Below, piece after piece: positions 1 through 5,349 of a stretch of DNA of 5,349 nt (position 1 is its first letter; every line of letters starts with the position of its first letter). Below the pieces are notes generated by a model. It was not told the origin of the DNA and ran no database searches. It saw only the letters and a list, made by a program, of their open reading frames with translations. The position numbers were made by a program, and so were the translations under genes. Source of the DNA: an uncultured Gammaproteobacteria bacterium (lineage in GTDB: Bacteria; Pseudomonadota; Gammaproteobacteria; Pseudomonadales; Azotimanducaceae); contig CAJWLI010000116.1 in the NCBI GenBank assembly GCA_913043075.1, positions 1 to 5,349 on the forward strand, read 5' to 3'.

Positions 1-56
1 CTCTTGACATTTTAAAAGACTCTTTAGCAGGGAGAATAAGCGCCCAGTTCGCTTGA
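1..56 (+). CDS. Possible C-terminal tail of an upstream gene (partial)
   Basis: One forward frame is open from the left edge (first full codon at 3) to a TGA at 54-56. It reads LDILKDSLAGRISAQFA and then stops. The other two forward frames hit stops within the first 15 bases. Seventeen residues are too few to identify a family. The tail does not end in the aromatic residue typical of TonB-dependent receptors, which often lie near such operons. It could equally be non-coding leader that is open by chance. If real, it would place a same-strand gene about 123 nt upstream of the DUF3450 gene. Confidence 0.25.
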   Translation, partial: LDILKDSLAGRISAQFA

Positions 57-80
57 CAATTGACCCTTGCTTTATCAAGC
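51..80. repeat. Imperfect inverted repeat in the operon leader
   Basis: The arms GCTTGACAA (51-59) and TTATCAAGC (72-80) are complementary at 8 of 9 positions and are separated by 12 bases. A TTGACA hexamer at 53-58 lies inside the left arm. No T-run follows the right arm, so it does not look like a canonical intrinsic terminator, although it overlaps the possible stop codon of the upstream frame at 54-56. It could be an operator, a weak terminator or a chance repeat. It does not resemble a Fur box. Confidence 0.3.
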
Positions 81-82
81 TG

Positions 83-111
83 TCGACCACGGAATCGTTT
101 GGCGATAAGAT
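83..111 (+). promoter_or_regulatory. Candidate sigma-70 promoter for the operon
   Basis: TCGACC (83-88) and TAAGAT (106-111) each match 4 of 6 bases of the -35 and -10 consensus, with a 17-bp spacer. They lie about 70 bases upstream of the first start codon. The perfect -35 hexamers TTGACA at 4-9 and 53-58 have no good -10 at 16-18 bp, so they were not preferred. An A/T-rich stretch at 133-149 could also contribute. This is a weak match by eye, and no Fur-type operator was recognised. Confidence 0.2.
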
Positions 112-179
112 ATTCTGCGCTCGGCCTTCCGGAATAAAAATATTAATAGGAAAAGCAATAAACTCCAGCAGGGAATATC

Positions 180-956
180 ATGAAAAAGCACCAAAAGACA
201 CTTATTCGGGTGACACTGGGATTGTTCGTATTGTCCTTCATCGGAGGGGGGCAACTTAATGCAGCGTCTCTTGATGACGTTCTAGGTGTTCGATCATCGA
301 CCACAGTGGACGGGGCAAAATCTCAAGCGAAGATCGACGGCGTCACCGAGCAGACAAGAGATCTCCTTCAGCAATACAAAACTGTCATGAAAGTGGTAGA
401 TGGATTGAGGGTATACAACGCTCAACAACGACGTTTGATAAAAAACCAAGAGGATGAATTAGGCGAGTTGGCAAAATCCATTACCAATGTCACTGTCATC
501 CAAAGGTCAATTGGGCCTCTAATCGAACGAATGATTGAGAATCTGGATACCTTTATATCTCTTGATATTCCGTTTCTTTTGTCCGAGAGGGAAGAGCGAC
601 TAGCGTTCCTAAAAGACACGCTCGATCGAGCAGACGTATCTGTAGCGGAGAAATTCAGTCAGGTTCTTCAAGCTTATCAAGTCGAAAACACTTACGGGAC
701 CACGATCGAGGCTTATGCGGATACAATTGAACTAGATGGCGTGAAACGACAGGTAGATATGCTCAAATGGGGGCGTGTGGCTTTAGTTTTTCAAACCCCT
801 GATGGCGAAGTTACCGGGGTTTGGGATAACAATTCGCGCGAATGGGTGACCCTCGATGATAGCTACCGACGTGGGGTGCGGGATGGTTTAAGAATAGCGA
901 GAAAAACCCAAACCGCGGACCTAGTTTTGCTTCCGGTTAGAGCTCCAGGAGAATAA
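180..956 (+). CDS. DUF3450 family periplasmic coiled-coil protein
   Basis: This is a 258-residue exported protein matching the DUF3450 family (Pfam PF11932), whose biochemical role is not established. Residues 1-28 form a Sec signal peptide: a basic KKHQK start, a hydrophobic core at about 11-23, and likely cleavage after LNA (28) or the next Ala. Residues about 45-125 are rich in K/E/Q/L and probably form a long coiled coil. The family signature LDTFISLDIPFL (122-133) follows, with ERE at 136-138, then the AEKFSQVLQAYQVEN block (156-170). A C-terminal region of small beta-rich appearance (about 195-255) contains GRVALVFQTPDGEVTG, a Trp at 215 and 222, and ends in DLVLLPV. AGGGA at 170-174 sits 5 bases before the ATG and supports this start. 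The gene ends 3 nt before the TtpC-like gene. DUF3450 is a regular partner of TtpC/ExbB/ExbD/TonB operons in Gammaproteobacteria. A structural or assembly role with the TtpC periplasmic domain is inferred. Confidence 0.93.
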   Translation: MKKHQKTLIRVTLGLFVLSFIGGGQLNAASLDDVLGVRSSTTVDGAKSQAKIDGVTEQTRDLLQQYKTVMKVVDGLRVYNAQQRRLIKNQEDELGELAKSITNVTVIQRSIGPLIERMIENLDTFISLDIPFLLSEREERLAFLKDTLDRADVSVAEKFSQVLQAYQVENTYGTTIEAYADTIELDGVKRQVDMLKWGRVALVFQTPDGEVTGVWDNNSREWVTLDDSYRRGVRDGLRIARKTQTADLVLLPVRAPGE

Positions 957-959
957 AAA

Positions 960-2333
960 ATGAAATTTTTTCGTACATTAATTTTGATAAGTTTGGCCTG
1001 CTTGTCTTTTCTGGTTCAAGCAGAAGAGGAAGAGATTCCAGCAAAATCCCTTGTGGAGCTGCTTGAGCTTGTCAAGGAAGGTAAAGTAGTAAATTCTAAG
1101 GTTAACAGCGATAGAGAAAAGCAGTTCTTGGCTGATCGAGCGCGTCAAGCGGGCGAAGTTCGAAAAGCTGAGCGATGGCAAGCGGAAGAGGAGGCGGAGG
1201 CCTCTAGATTAGAAAAGATCTTTGAGCGAAATGAAGAGAAAATTGCAGCCCAAGAGGAAATCCTTTCAAAGCGGCTTGGCTCACTGAGAGAACTCTTTGG
1301 AGTGCTTCAGCAGGTTTCTGGAGACACTCAAGGGGTTTTCGAAGGCTCTATAGTTTCTTCACAGTTACCTGGAAGAGGGGAATGGCTTGGAGAATTTGCT
1401 CAGTCCATGGGTAAGAGCACAAAGCTCGCGACGATTGAAGAAATCGAAAGGTTGTGGTTCGAGCTGCAAAGAGAAATGACCGAAAGCTCTAAAGTAACAA
1501 GATTTGATACCACAGTTGTAAAGGTTGACGGGGAAGAGGTCCAGCAAGAAGTGGTCCGCGTAGGTTCATTTAATCTTGTCAGTGACGGTGAATATGTAAC
1601 TTACGACATAGAAAATGAAATTGTAGCTGAATTGCCGCGGCAGCCGGCTGGCAGATTTGTTTCATCGGCGGACGATTTGCAGGACTCAGATTCGGGTTTC
1701 GTTCAGTTTGCCTTGGATCCCACAAGGGGCCAACTCCTGGCGCTGCAGGTTCAGGTGCCCTCAATTACTGAGAGAGTCCAGCAAGGCGGCACACCAGGCT
1801 ATGTAATTATTTTTCTTGGTCTAATTGCTCTGGTGCTTGCGGCAGAAAGATTAGTGACACTTAGCCGTGTTGGCAGCAGGGTAAAGACACAATCTCAAAA
1901 TCTAGGCTCAGCGGACGCCGGCAACCCTTTAGGACGAGTCCTGCAGGTCTATTCGAAGAATAAAGGCGTGGACGCTGAAACGCTCCAGCTAAAATTAGAT
2001 GAGGCGATCCTAAAAGAGCAACCTCTTATAAACGCTCGTATAGCTTTTATTAAAATAATCTCAATGGTGGCTCCGTTGCTGGGCTTGCTTGGAACGGTGA
2101 TTGGAATGATTGTAACCTTCCAGGCGATCACTTTGTTCGGGACAGGAGATCCAAAGACAATGGCTGGAGGTATTTCTCAAGCGCTTATTACAACCGTTCT
2201 TGGTTTAACTGTGGCGATACCAACGGTGCTTCTGCACTCCATTGTGGATTCAAGGGCAAAAGGGATACTTCACGTACTTACTGAGCAAAGTGCAGGCATG
2301 GTTGCTCAGCACGCAGAAAGTTCGAGCAGCTAA
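960..2333 (+). CDS. TtpC-like MotA/TolQ/ExbB proton channel family protein with periplasmic extension
   Basis: This 457-residue inner-membrane protein is about twice the length of a normal ExbB. A signal peptide (1-21, cleavage after VQA) leads to an acidic, heptad-like coiled coil at about 45-115 (a run of RKAERWQAEEEAEASRLE character). A periplasmic domain follows, with VGSFNLVSDGEY (201-212), LPRQPAGRF (225-233) and ALDPTRGQLL (251-260). The MotA/TolQ/ExbB core comes next: helix 1 at about 281-298, a cytoplasmic loop, helix 2 at about 366-388 with PLLGLLGTVIGM, and helix 3 at about 408-428 with GISQALITTVLGLTVAIP. Threonines 379 and 412 match the conserved pore threonines T148 and T181 of E. 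coli ExbB, but the position of E176 is Gln407. The architecture matches Vibrio TtpC, an additional subunit required for TonB2-dependent transport. AGGAG at 947-951, 8 bases before the ATG, supports the start. The stop lies 2 nt before exbB. A LAC tripeptide in the signal (12-14) is a poor lipobox and was not taken as a lipoprotein signal. Confidence 0.93.
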   Translation: MKFFRTLILISLACLSFLVQAEEEEIPAKSLVELLELVKEGKVVNSKVNSDREKQFLADRARQAGEVRKAERWQAEEEAEASRLEKIFERNEEKIAAQEEILSKRLGSLRELFGVLQQVSGDTQGVFEGSIVSSQLPGRGEWLGEFAQSMGKSTKLATIEEIERLWFELQREMTESSKVTRFDTTVVKVDGEEVQQEVVRVGSFNLVSDGEYVTYDIENEIVAELPRQPAGRFVSSADDLQDSDSGFVQFALDPTRGQLLALQVQVPSITERVQQGGTPGYVIIFLGLIALVLAAERLVTLSRVGSRVKTQSQNLGSADAGNPLGRVLQVYSKNKGVDAETLQLKLDEAILKEQPLINARIAFIKIISMVAPLLGLLGTVIGMIVTFQAITLFGTGDPKTMAGGISQALITTVLGLTVAIPTVLLHSIVDSRAKGILHVLTEQSAGMVAQHAESSSS

Positions 2334-2335
2334 AG

Positions 2336-2848
2336 ATGGAAATTTTTATAGCGATTCGAACCTTTCTAGAAGCCGGCGGAAACGTATTGTACTTGATCGC
2401 TGCAGCCACGTTCTTTATGTGGGCTTTAATTTTTGAGAGGGTGTGGTTTATCCGCACAGAGCATAAAGAGGACGTAAGGGAAGCGGTCGCGTACTGGCAA
2501 AAAAGAGGAGACATAACTTCGTGGAATGCTCAGATGATGCGTCAAAGGCTTATATCTGAGGTAAGCCTAAGGCTTTCCCAAAACATGTCGTTTATCAAGA
2601 CGCTTATCTCCTTGCTCCCGCTGTTGGGGCTTCTGGGAACTGTTACTGGAATGGTACAGGTTTTTGAAGCGATGACCTATTCAGGGGGAAACGCGAGATC
2701 TATGGCTGCCGGCGTCTCCGCGGCTACAATCCCAACGATGTCAGGCATGGTCGCCACTTTGTCCGGGGTTTTGGCCAATACTTTTCTAAGTTCCCGGGTA
2801 GCAACTGAAGAGAGCCTAATGGAAGATAGTCTTTCGATGGAACAATAA
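2336..2848 (+). CDS. exbB: TonB-system biopolymer transport protein ExbB (ExbB2 type)
   Basis: A 170-residue, three-helix inner-membrane protein of the MotA/TolQ/ExbB family. It forms the pentameric stator-like channel around ExbD that uses proton-motive force to energise TonB. Helix 1 lies at about 16-38 (NVLYLIAAATFFMWALIFERVWF), helix 2 at about 88-111 with the signature SLLPLLGLLGTVTGM (92-106), and helix 3 at about 124-148 with GVSAATIPTMSGMVATLSG. T102 and T134 match the conserved pore threonines, while the position of E. coli ExbB E176 is Ala129. It is shorter than E. coli ExbB (244 residues) because the cytoplasmic loop and C-tail are small, as in ExbB2 proteins. The ATG lies 2 nt after the TtpC-like stop with only a weak purine-rich ribosome site (AAAG at 2332-2335), so translation is probably coupled to the upstream gene. 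Confidence 0.93.
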   Translation: MEIFIAIRTFLEAGGNVLYLIAAATFFMWALIFERVWFIRTEHKEDVREAVAYWQKRGDITSWNAQMMRQRLISEVSLRLSQNMSFIKTLISLLPLLGLLGTVTGMVQVFEAMTYSGGNARSMAAGVSAATIPTMSGMVATLSGVLANTFLSSRVATEESLMEDSLSMEQ

Positions 2849-2869
2849 TTGATTAGATAGGAAAAGCGC

Positions 2870-3268
2870 ATGCGAAGACCGATGCAGCAAGAAGAAGAAA
2901 AAGTAGCAGATCTAACACCTATGTTGGATGTCGTTTTCATTATGCTTATTTTTTTTATAGTCACAGCAACATTTATCAAAGAGACCGGCGTAGAAGTCAA
3001 TCGGCCGGACACAAAGACAGCAGAGCTTAAAAAGACTGTGTCCCTATTAGTTGGTGTGGCGCCCGACAACGGGATTTGGATTGATAAAAAGCGTGTCGAT
3101 ATAAGGAACGTTAGGCCGATGATGGAGCGTCTTCATGCTGAGAACCCAAAAGGGGGGCTAGTGATTCAAGCTGATAGCGACTCAAAGGTTGAGAAGGTGT
3201 TAGCTATAATGGAGGCTGCAAGAAACATAGGTATTAACCAGGTAGCTGTGGCGAGCGAGGAGAAGTAG
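2870..3268 (+). CDS. exbD: TonB-system biopolymer transport protein ExbD
   Basis: A 132-residue ExbD/TolR family protein, close to the 141 residues of E. coli ExbD. It has a short cytoplasmic tail (1-15), one membrane helix (about 19-38) and a periplasmic domain. The diagnostic motif LTPMLDVVFIMLIFF (15-29) is intact, and Asp20 corresponds to the proton-carrying Asp25 of E. coli ExbD. The periplasmic part keeps the family pattern around LVIQADSDSKVEKVL, followed by EAARNIGINQVAVAS (the usual ADxxxxhxxVhxhhxxhxxxGhxxhxha arrangement). AGGAAA at 2859-2864 stands 5 bases before the ATG and supports this start over the in-frame Met5. The 21-nt gap before it is the widest in the operon and contains only this ribosome site. 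The protein works inside the ExbB pentamer and transmits motion to TonB. Confidence 0.95.
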   Translation: MRRPMQQEEEKVADLTPMLDVVFIMLIFFIVTATFIKETGVEVNRPDTKTAELKKTVSLLVGVAPDNGIWIDKKRVDIRNVRPMMERLHAENPKGGLVIQADSDSKVEKVLAIMEAARNIGINQVAVASEEK

Positions 3269-3274
3269 AGAAGA

Positions 3275-3925
3275 ATGGCAAAACGATTTAGCTTATCTGC
3301 GGTAGTAGGTCTTTTTGTGACGTTGGGGTTGTTTTACCTTATGCAGGCACTGATTCAGGGGGCAGACAGCGCACTGAGTGAAGACAAGATTGGCAACCTA
3401 GTCGATTTTGTGAGAATTAAGCAGGACCAAGACTTGCAAACAAAACAGAGAAAACCAAAAAAGCCACCTCCTCCGGACGAACCTCCACCTGAAACTCCTC
3501 CCAAAGATTTCGATGTAAATGTCGATAAACAGGCCTTCTCTATGGCCAATATGAATATGAACGTTGGTTTAAATATTGGCGGTGGAGGTTTCGGCATAAG
3601 CGATGGGGAGTATTTGCCAATCGTAAAGGTTCAGCCACAATATCCGAGAAGGGCTCTTAGCAGAGGCATGACTGGTTGGGTAATTGTAGAATTTACTGTC
3701 ACAGAACTTGGTACTGTAATAGATCCCATGGTGGTATCAAACTGTGGGTGGATCAAGAGCGCTAGGAACGAGGGTGAGTGTTTCGATAAGCCAAACGGTG
3801 TTTTTGATTCTGCAGCAAAAAAAGCAGCAGCAAAATTCAAGTACAAGCCAAAAGTGATAGACGGGAATCCGGTTGCGACAGCCGGGGTTCAAAATAAAAT
3901 CACCTTTGAACTCGTAGATGATTAG
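3275..3925 (+). CDS. tonB: Energy transducer TonB (TonB2-like, short linker)
   Basis: A 216-residue TonB that passes ExbB/ExbD-derived energy to the TonB box of outer-membrane receptors. An uncleaved N-terminal anchor helix spans about 7-28. A short Lys/Pro stretch follows at 60-77 (KPKKPPPPDEPPPETPPK), then a Met/Asn/Gly-rich linker at 89-108. The TonB C-terminal domain runs from about 113 to 214, with the signature YLPIVKVQPQYPRRAL (113-128) and GWVIVEFTVTELGTV (134-148). A ~15-residue insertion contains Cys157 and Cys169, a plausible periplasmic disulfide, before the family FDSAAKKAAAKFKYKP block. The anchor helix has no histidine, unlike the S16/H20 pair of E. coli TonB. GAGGAG at 3257-3262, inside exbD, is 12 bases upstream, with purine-rich sequence between, so re-initiation after exbD (6-nt gap) is likely. 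The stop overlaps the annotated TPR start by 8 nt. Confidence 0.94.
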   Translation: MAKRFSLSAVVGLFVTLGLFYLMQALIQGADSALSEDKIGNLVDFVRIKQDQDLQTKQRKPKKPPPPDEPPPETPPKDFDVNVDKQAFSMANMNMNVGLNIGGGGFGISDGEYLPIVKVQPQYPRRALSRGMTGWVIVEFTVTELGTVIDPMVVSNCGWIKSARNEGECFDKPNGVFDSAAKKAAAKFKYKPKVIDGNPVATAGVQNKITFELVDD

Positions 3926-5288
3926 GAAACAAAACGTGAAAAGAATAAGAAAAATATTAGTATGCGCTCTCGTCTTCAGCTCTCCAGTTGTTCTTGACAT
4001 GGTTGGAGGCCCAATAAGTTTCAGCGAAGCTGTTCATGCTGAAGAAAAAAAGCGCAAGACTCGAAGGGTTCCTGCGCTTAGAGAAAAAACTTACAAGCTT
4101 TTGTCCGAAGCACAGATAATGATAGACCCAGAGTCTGTGCCTCGTGAGGAAGGGGAACCGGCACCAGTTCCTAAAGGTACTCCTGCGGATGCGGTGAGAA
4201 TGCTCCAGAAAGCGCTTACCCAAAAAGGGGTGAATAGTTACGAGACGGCGCAGATCTGGAACACACTGGCGTTTGCTTATTACACGCTTGAAGACACTCC
4301 GCGCACCATGGATGCTTATGAGCAGATCCTAAAGCAATCACCCATCACTCTCGCGCTAGAGTTGAACGCTCTTAGAGCTCTTTTTCAGTTGCACCTTTCT
4401 GAGGGAAACTACAGAAGGTCCATTGACTTTATCAATCGCTGGCAAGAGGTAAACCTCTCTCCAGATGCTGATGTTACTCACTTCAAAGCGATAGCTTATT
4501 ACCAATTAGAAGACAACAGAGAGTCCTTGAGGCAGGGGCTTCTCACTGAGGAGATTGCTGTAGCGCAAGAGAGAACAATGAAGGAGAGTTGGTTAGAACT
4601 CCAAGTGGTTAACTACTACTCTTTAGAAGACATTGATAACGTGATAAGAGTGTTAGAGAAATTAATAACAAGCTATCCCAAGAAAAGATATTGGTTGCAG
4701 TTAGCAGGAATGTACGGAGAAAAGGGGAGGGATGATTCGGCTCTCTCAGCCTATCACGCTGCTTACGTCCAGGGCTTCTTAGAAAAAGAGACCGAGATAG
4801 TGATGCTATCTCAAAGGCTTATGGGAGCGGACAACCCTTTTGAAGCCAGTCAGGTTCTAGAAAAAGGATTGAAAACGGAGATACTAGAATCTAATGAGAA
4901 GAACCTGAAGTTGCTTGCTACTGCTTACACTATGGCTCAAGAAACGGACTCGGCTATCGGTGCTTGGAAGAGTGCTTCTCGATTTGCGAAAGACGGAGAG
5001 GTTGCTTTCAGATTGGCACAGACTTTAGCGCAGGAGGATCGTCATCAAGAGGCGATTAAGGCATACCGCGAAGCTCAGCGAAAGGGCAAGTTGAAGAAGC
5101 CCGCTGACTGTGCGTTTTGGAAAGGAATCTCCGAGATGCAGTTAGAGCGCTGGGATTCAGCTACAAAGTCATTTAGAGAAGCTGCGAGATTAGATAAAAA
5201 GAAGAAAAAACAAACTCGTAACTACATCCGTTATATAGCTGGCGAAAGGCGCAGACAAAAAGAACTCAAAAAGATGTTAGAAGGTTAG
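3918..5288 (+). CDS. Periplasmic tetratricopeptide-repeat (TPR) protein of the TonB2-type operon
   Basis: A 456-residue helical-repeat protein. Residues 1-41 look like a long Sec signal peptide: basic VKRIRK (7-12), a hydrophobic stretch from 13 to about 30, and likely cleavage after AVHA (41). A basic segment KKRKTRR (44-50) follows. TPR-like helix pairs lie at about 110-143 (IWNTLAFAYYTLED, AYEQILKQSP), 148-181, 184-214, 224-253, 256-289 (LAGMYGEKGRDDSALSAYHAA), 329-358, 361-392 (LAQTLAQEDRHQEAIKAYREA) and 395-428 (ISEMQLERWDSATKSFREA). The C-terminus (427-453) is strongly basic, with a run of five lysines. TPR scaffolds bind proteins, so an adaptor role for TonB, TtpC or DUF3450 is inferred from the operon. 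The start is uncertain: the ATG at 3918 overlaps tonB and lacks a clear ribosome site, while an in-frame GTG at 3936 follows AGGAAA and gives 450 residues with a more compact signal peptide. Confidence 0.88.
   Translation: MIRKQNVKRIRKILVCALVFSSPVVLDMVGGPISFSEAVHAEEKKRKTRRVPALREKTYKLLSEAQIMIDPESVPREEGEPAPVPKGTPADAVRMLQKALTQKGVNSYETAQIWNTLAFAYYTLEDTPRTMDAYEQILKQSPITLALELNALRALFQLHLSEGNYRRSIDFINRWQEVNLSPDADVTHFKAIAYYQLEDNRESLRQGLLTEEIAVAQERTMKESWLELQVVNYYSLEDIDNVIRVLEKLITSYPKKRYWLQLAGMYGEKGRDDSALSAYHAAYVQGFLEKETEIVMLSQRLMGADNPFEASQVLEKGLKTEILESNEKNLKLLATAYTMAQETDSAIGAWKSASRFAKDGEVAFRLAQTLAQEDRHQEAIKAYREAQRKGKLKKPADCAFWKGISEMQLERWDSATKSFREAARLDKKKKKQTRNYIRYIAGERRRQKELKKMLEG
3924..3929 (+). promoter_or_regulatory. 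Ribosome binding site favouring a GTG start at 3936 for the TPR gene
   Basis: AGGAAA begins within the tonB stop codon and lies 6 bases before an in-frame GTG at 3936-3938. The same hexamer, similarly spaced, precedes exbD (2859-2864). The upstream ATG at 3918 has no purine-rich site at the right distance. Using the GTG would remove six residues, place the start 10 nt after the tonB stop and begin the signal peptide directly with KRIRK. Confidence 0.45.
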
Positions 5289-5349
5289 GACTCATCCTCG
5301 GTAAATATATTCCGGTTCAAAAGGACTTTTAGTTAAATACTAGAGAGGA
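5289..5349. other. Downstream flank without a recognised terminator
   Basis: No GC-rich stem with a T-run follows the TPR stop. A short A/T palindrome (AAAAG-GA-CTTTT, 5319-5330) has only a 2-base loop and is unlikely to terminate transcription. The window ends in AGAGAGGA (5342-5349), which resembles a ribosome binding site, so a further same-strand gene may begin just beyond the edge. Nothing else was recognised. Confidence 0.35.

Noticed and set aside
4..9. Perfect TTGACA -35 hexamer near the left edge
   Set aside because: No -10-like hexamer occurs at 16-18 bp downstream.
53..259. Forward reading frame of 68 codons starting at TTG 53
   Set aside because: It starts inside the inverted repeat at a TTG, lacks a ribosome site, resembles no family, and runs out of frame into the well-supported signal peptide of the DUF3450 gene.
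993..1001. Possible lipobox (LAC) in the TtpC-like signal peptide
   Set aside because: Cys14 falls within the hydrophobic core, the -3 residue is Ser, and a good signal peptidase I site (VQA) follows at 19-21.
2677..3069. Minus-strand open frame of 130 codons
   Set aside because: It lies antisense to the conserved exbB end and exbD. Its composition is Ser/Thr/Ile-rich, as expected for the complement of conserved coding sequence, and no domain is recognisable.
3737..4223. Two overlapping minus-strand open frames across the tonB/TPR junction
   Set aside because: Both are antisense to confidently assigned genes, rich in Phe/Cys/Ser from complemented Lys/Glu codons, and without recognisable motifs.
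5319..5332. Palindrome AAAAGGACTTTTAG near the right edge, resembling AAAAGACTCTTTAG at 14-27
   Set aside because: The two strings differ by an indel and are short and A/T-rich. The right copy has a 2-base loop and low GC, so neither a terminator nor a direct repeat flanking the operon is convincing.

Overview
The window holds one compact, same-strand operon of six intact genes that encodes a complete TonB-type energy-transduction system of the TonB2/TtpC kind. The order is DUF3450 coiled-coil periplasmic protein, long TtpC-like ExbB with a periplasmic extension, short ExbB, ExbD, TonB, and a periplasmic TPR protein. This gene content and order are characteristic of Gammaproteobacteria, where the system is best known from Vibrio (TtpC-TonB2-ExbB2-ExbD2) and is common in marine lineages. 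Base composition looks moderate (mid-40s % GC by eye). A marine gammaproteobacterium is the natural guess, but the genus cannot be named from this sequence alone.

Layout: positions 1-179 are an upstream leader. It contains the possible C-terminal tail of a preceding gene (to 56), an imperfect inverted repeat (51-80) and a weak promoter candidate (83-111). Genes follow at 180-956 (DUF3450), 960-2333 (TtpC-like), 2336-2848 (exbB), 2870-3268 (exbD), 3275-3925 (tonB) and 3918-5288 (TPR). Gaps are 3, 2, 21 and 6 nt, then an 8-nt overlap, so co-transcription and translational coupling are very likely. The last 61 bases hold no recognisable terminator and end in a purine-rich, Shine-Dalgarno-like string, so another gene may follow directly.

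How the genes probably work together: the short ExbB and ExbD form the proton-driven inner-membrane motor, with the essential ExbD aspartate present in its membrane segment. TonB, anchored by one N-terminal helix, carries the energy to TonB-dependent outer-membrane receptors. The TtpC-like protein has the same three-helix core as ExbB, plus about 260 residues of periplasmic coiled coil and globular domain. The DUF3450 and TPR proteins are both predicted to be exported, and they most likely assemble with TtpC and the rather short TonB in the periplasm. The roles of DUF3450 and TPR are inferred from context and are not established.

The system is a recognisable, widely conserved family rather than a wholly new one. 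The most interesting parts are the poorly understood accessory subunits, two ExbB paralogues that both lack the glutamate found in helix 3 of E. coli ExbB, a TonB without the transmembrane histidine and with a paired-cysteine insertion, and the unresolved start of the TPR gene. No RNA genes, CRISPR arrays, mobile elements or frameshifts were seen, and no convincing minus-strand gene.
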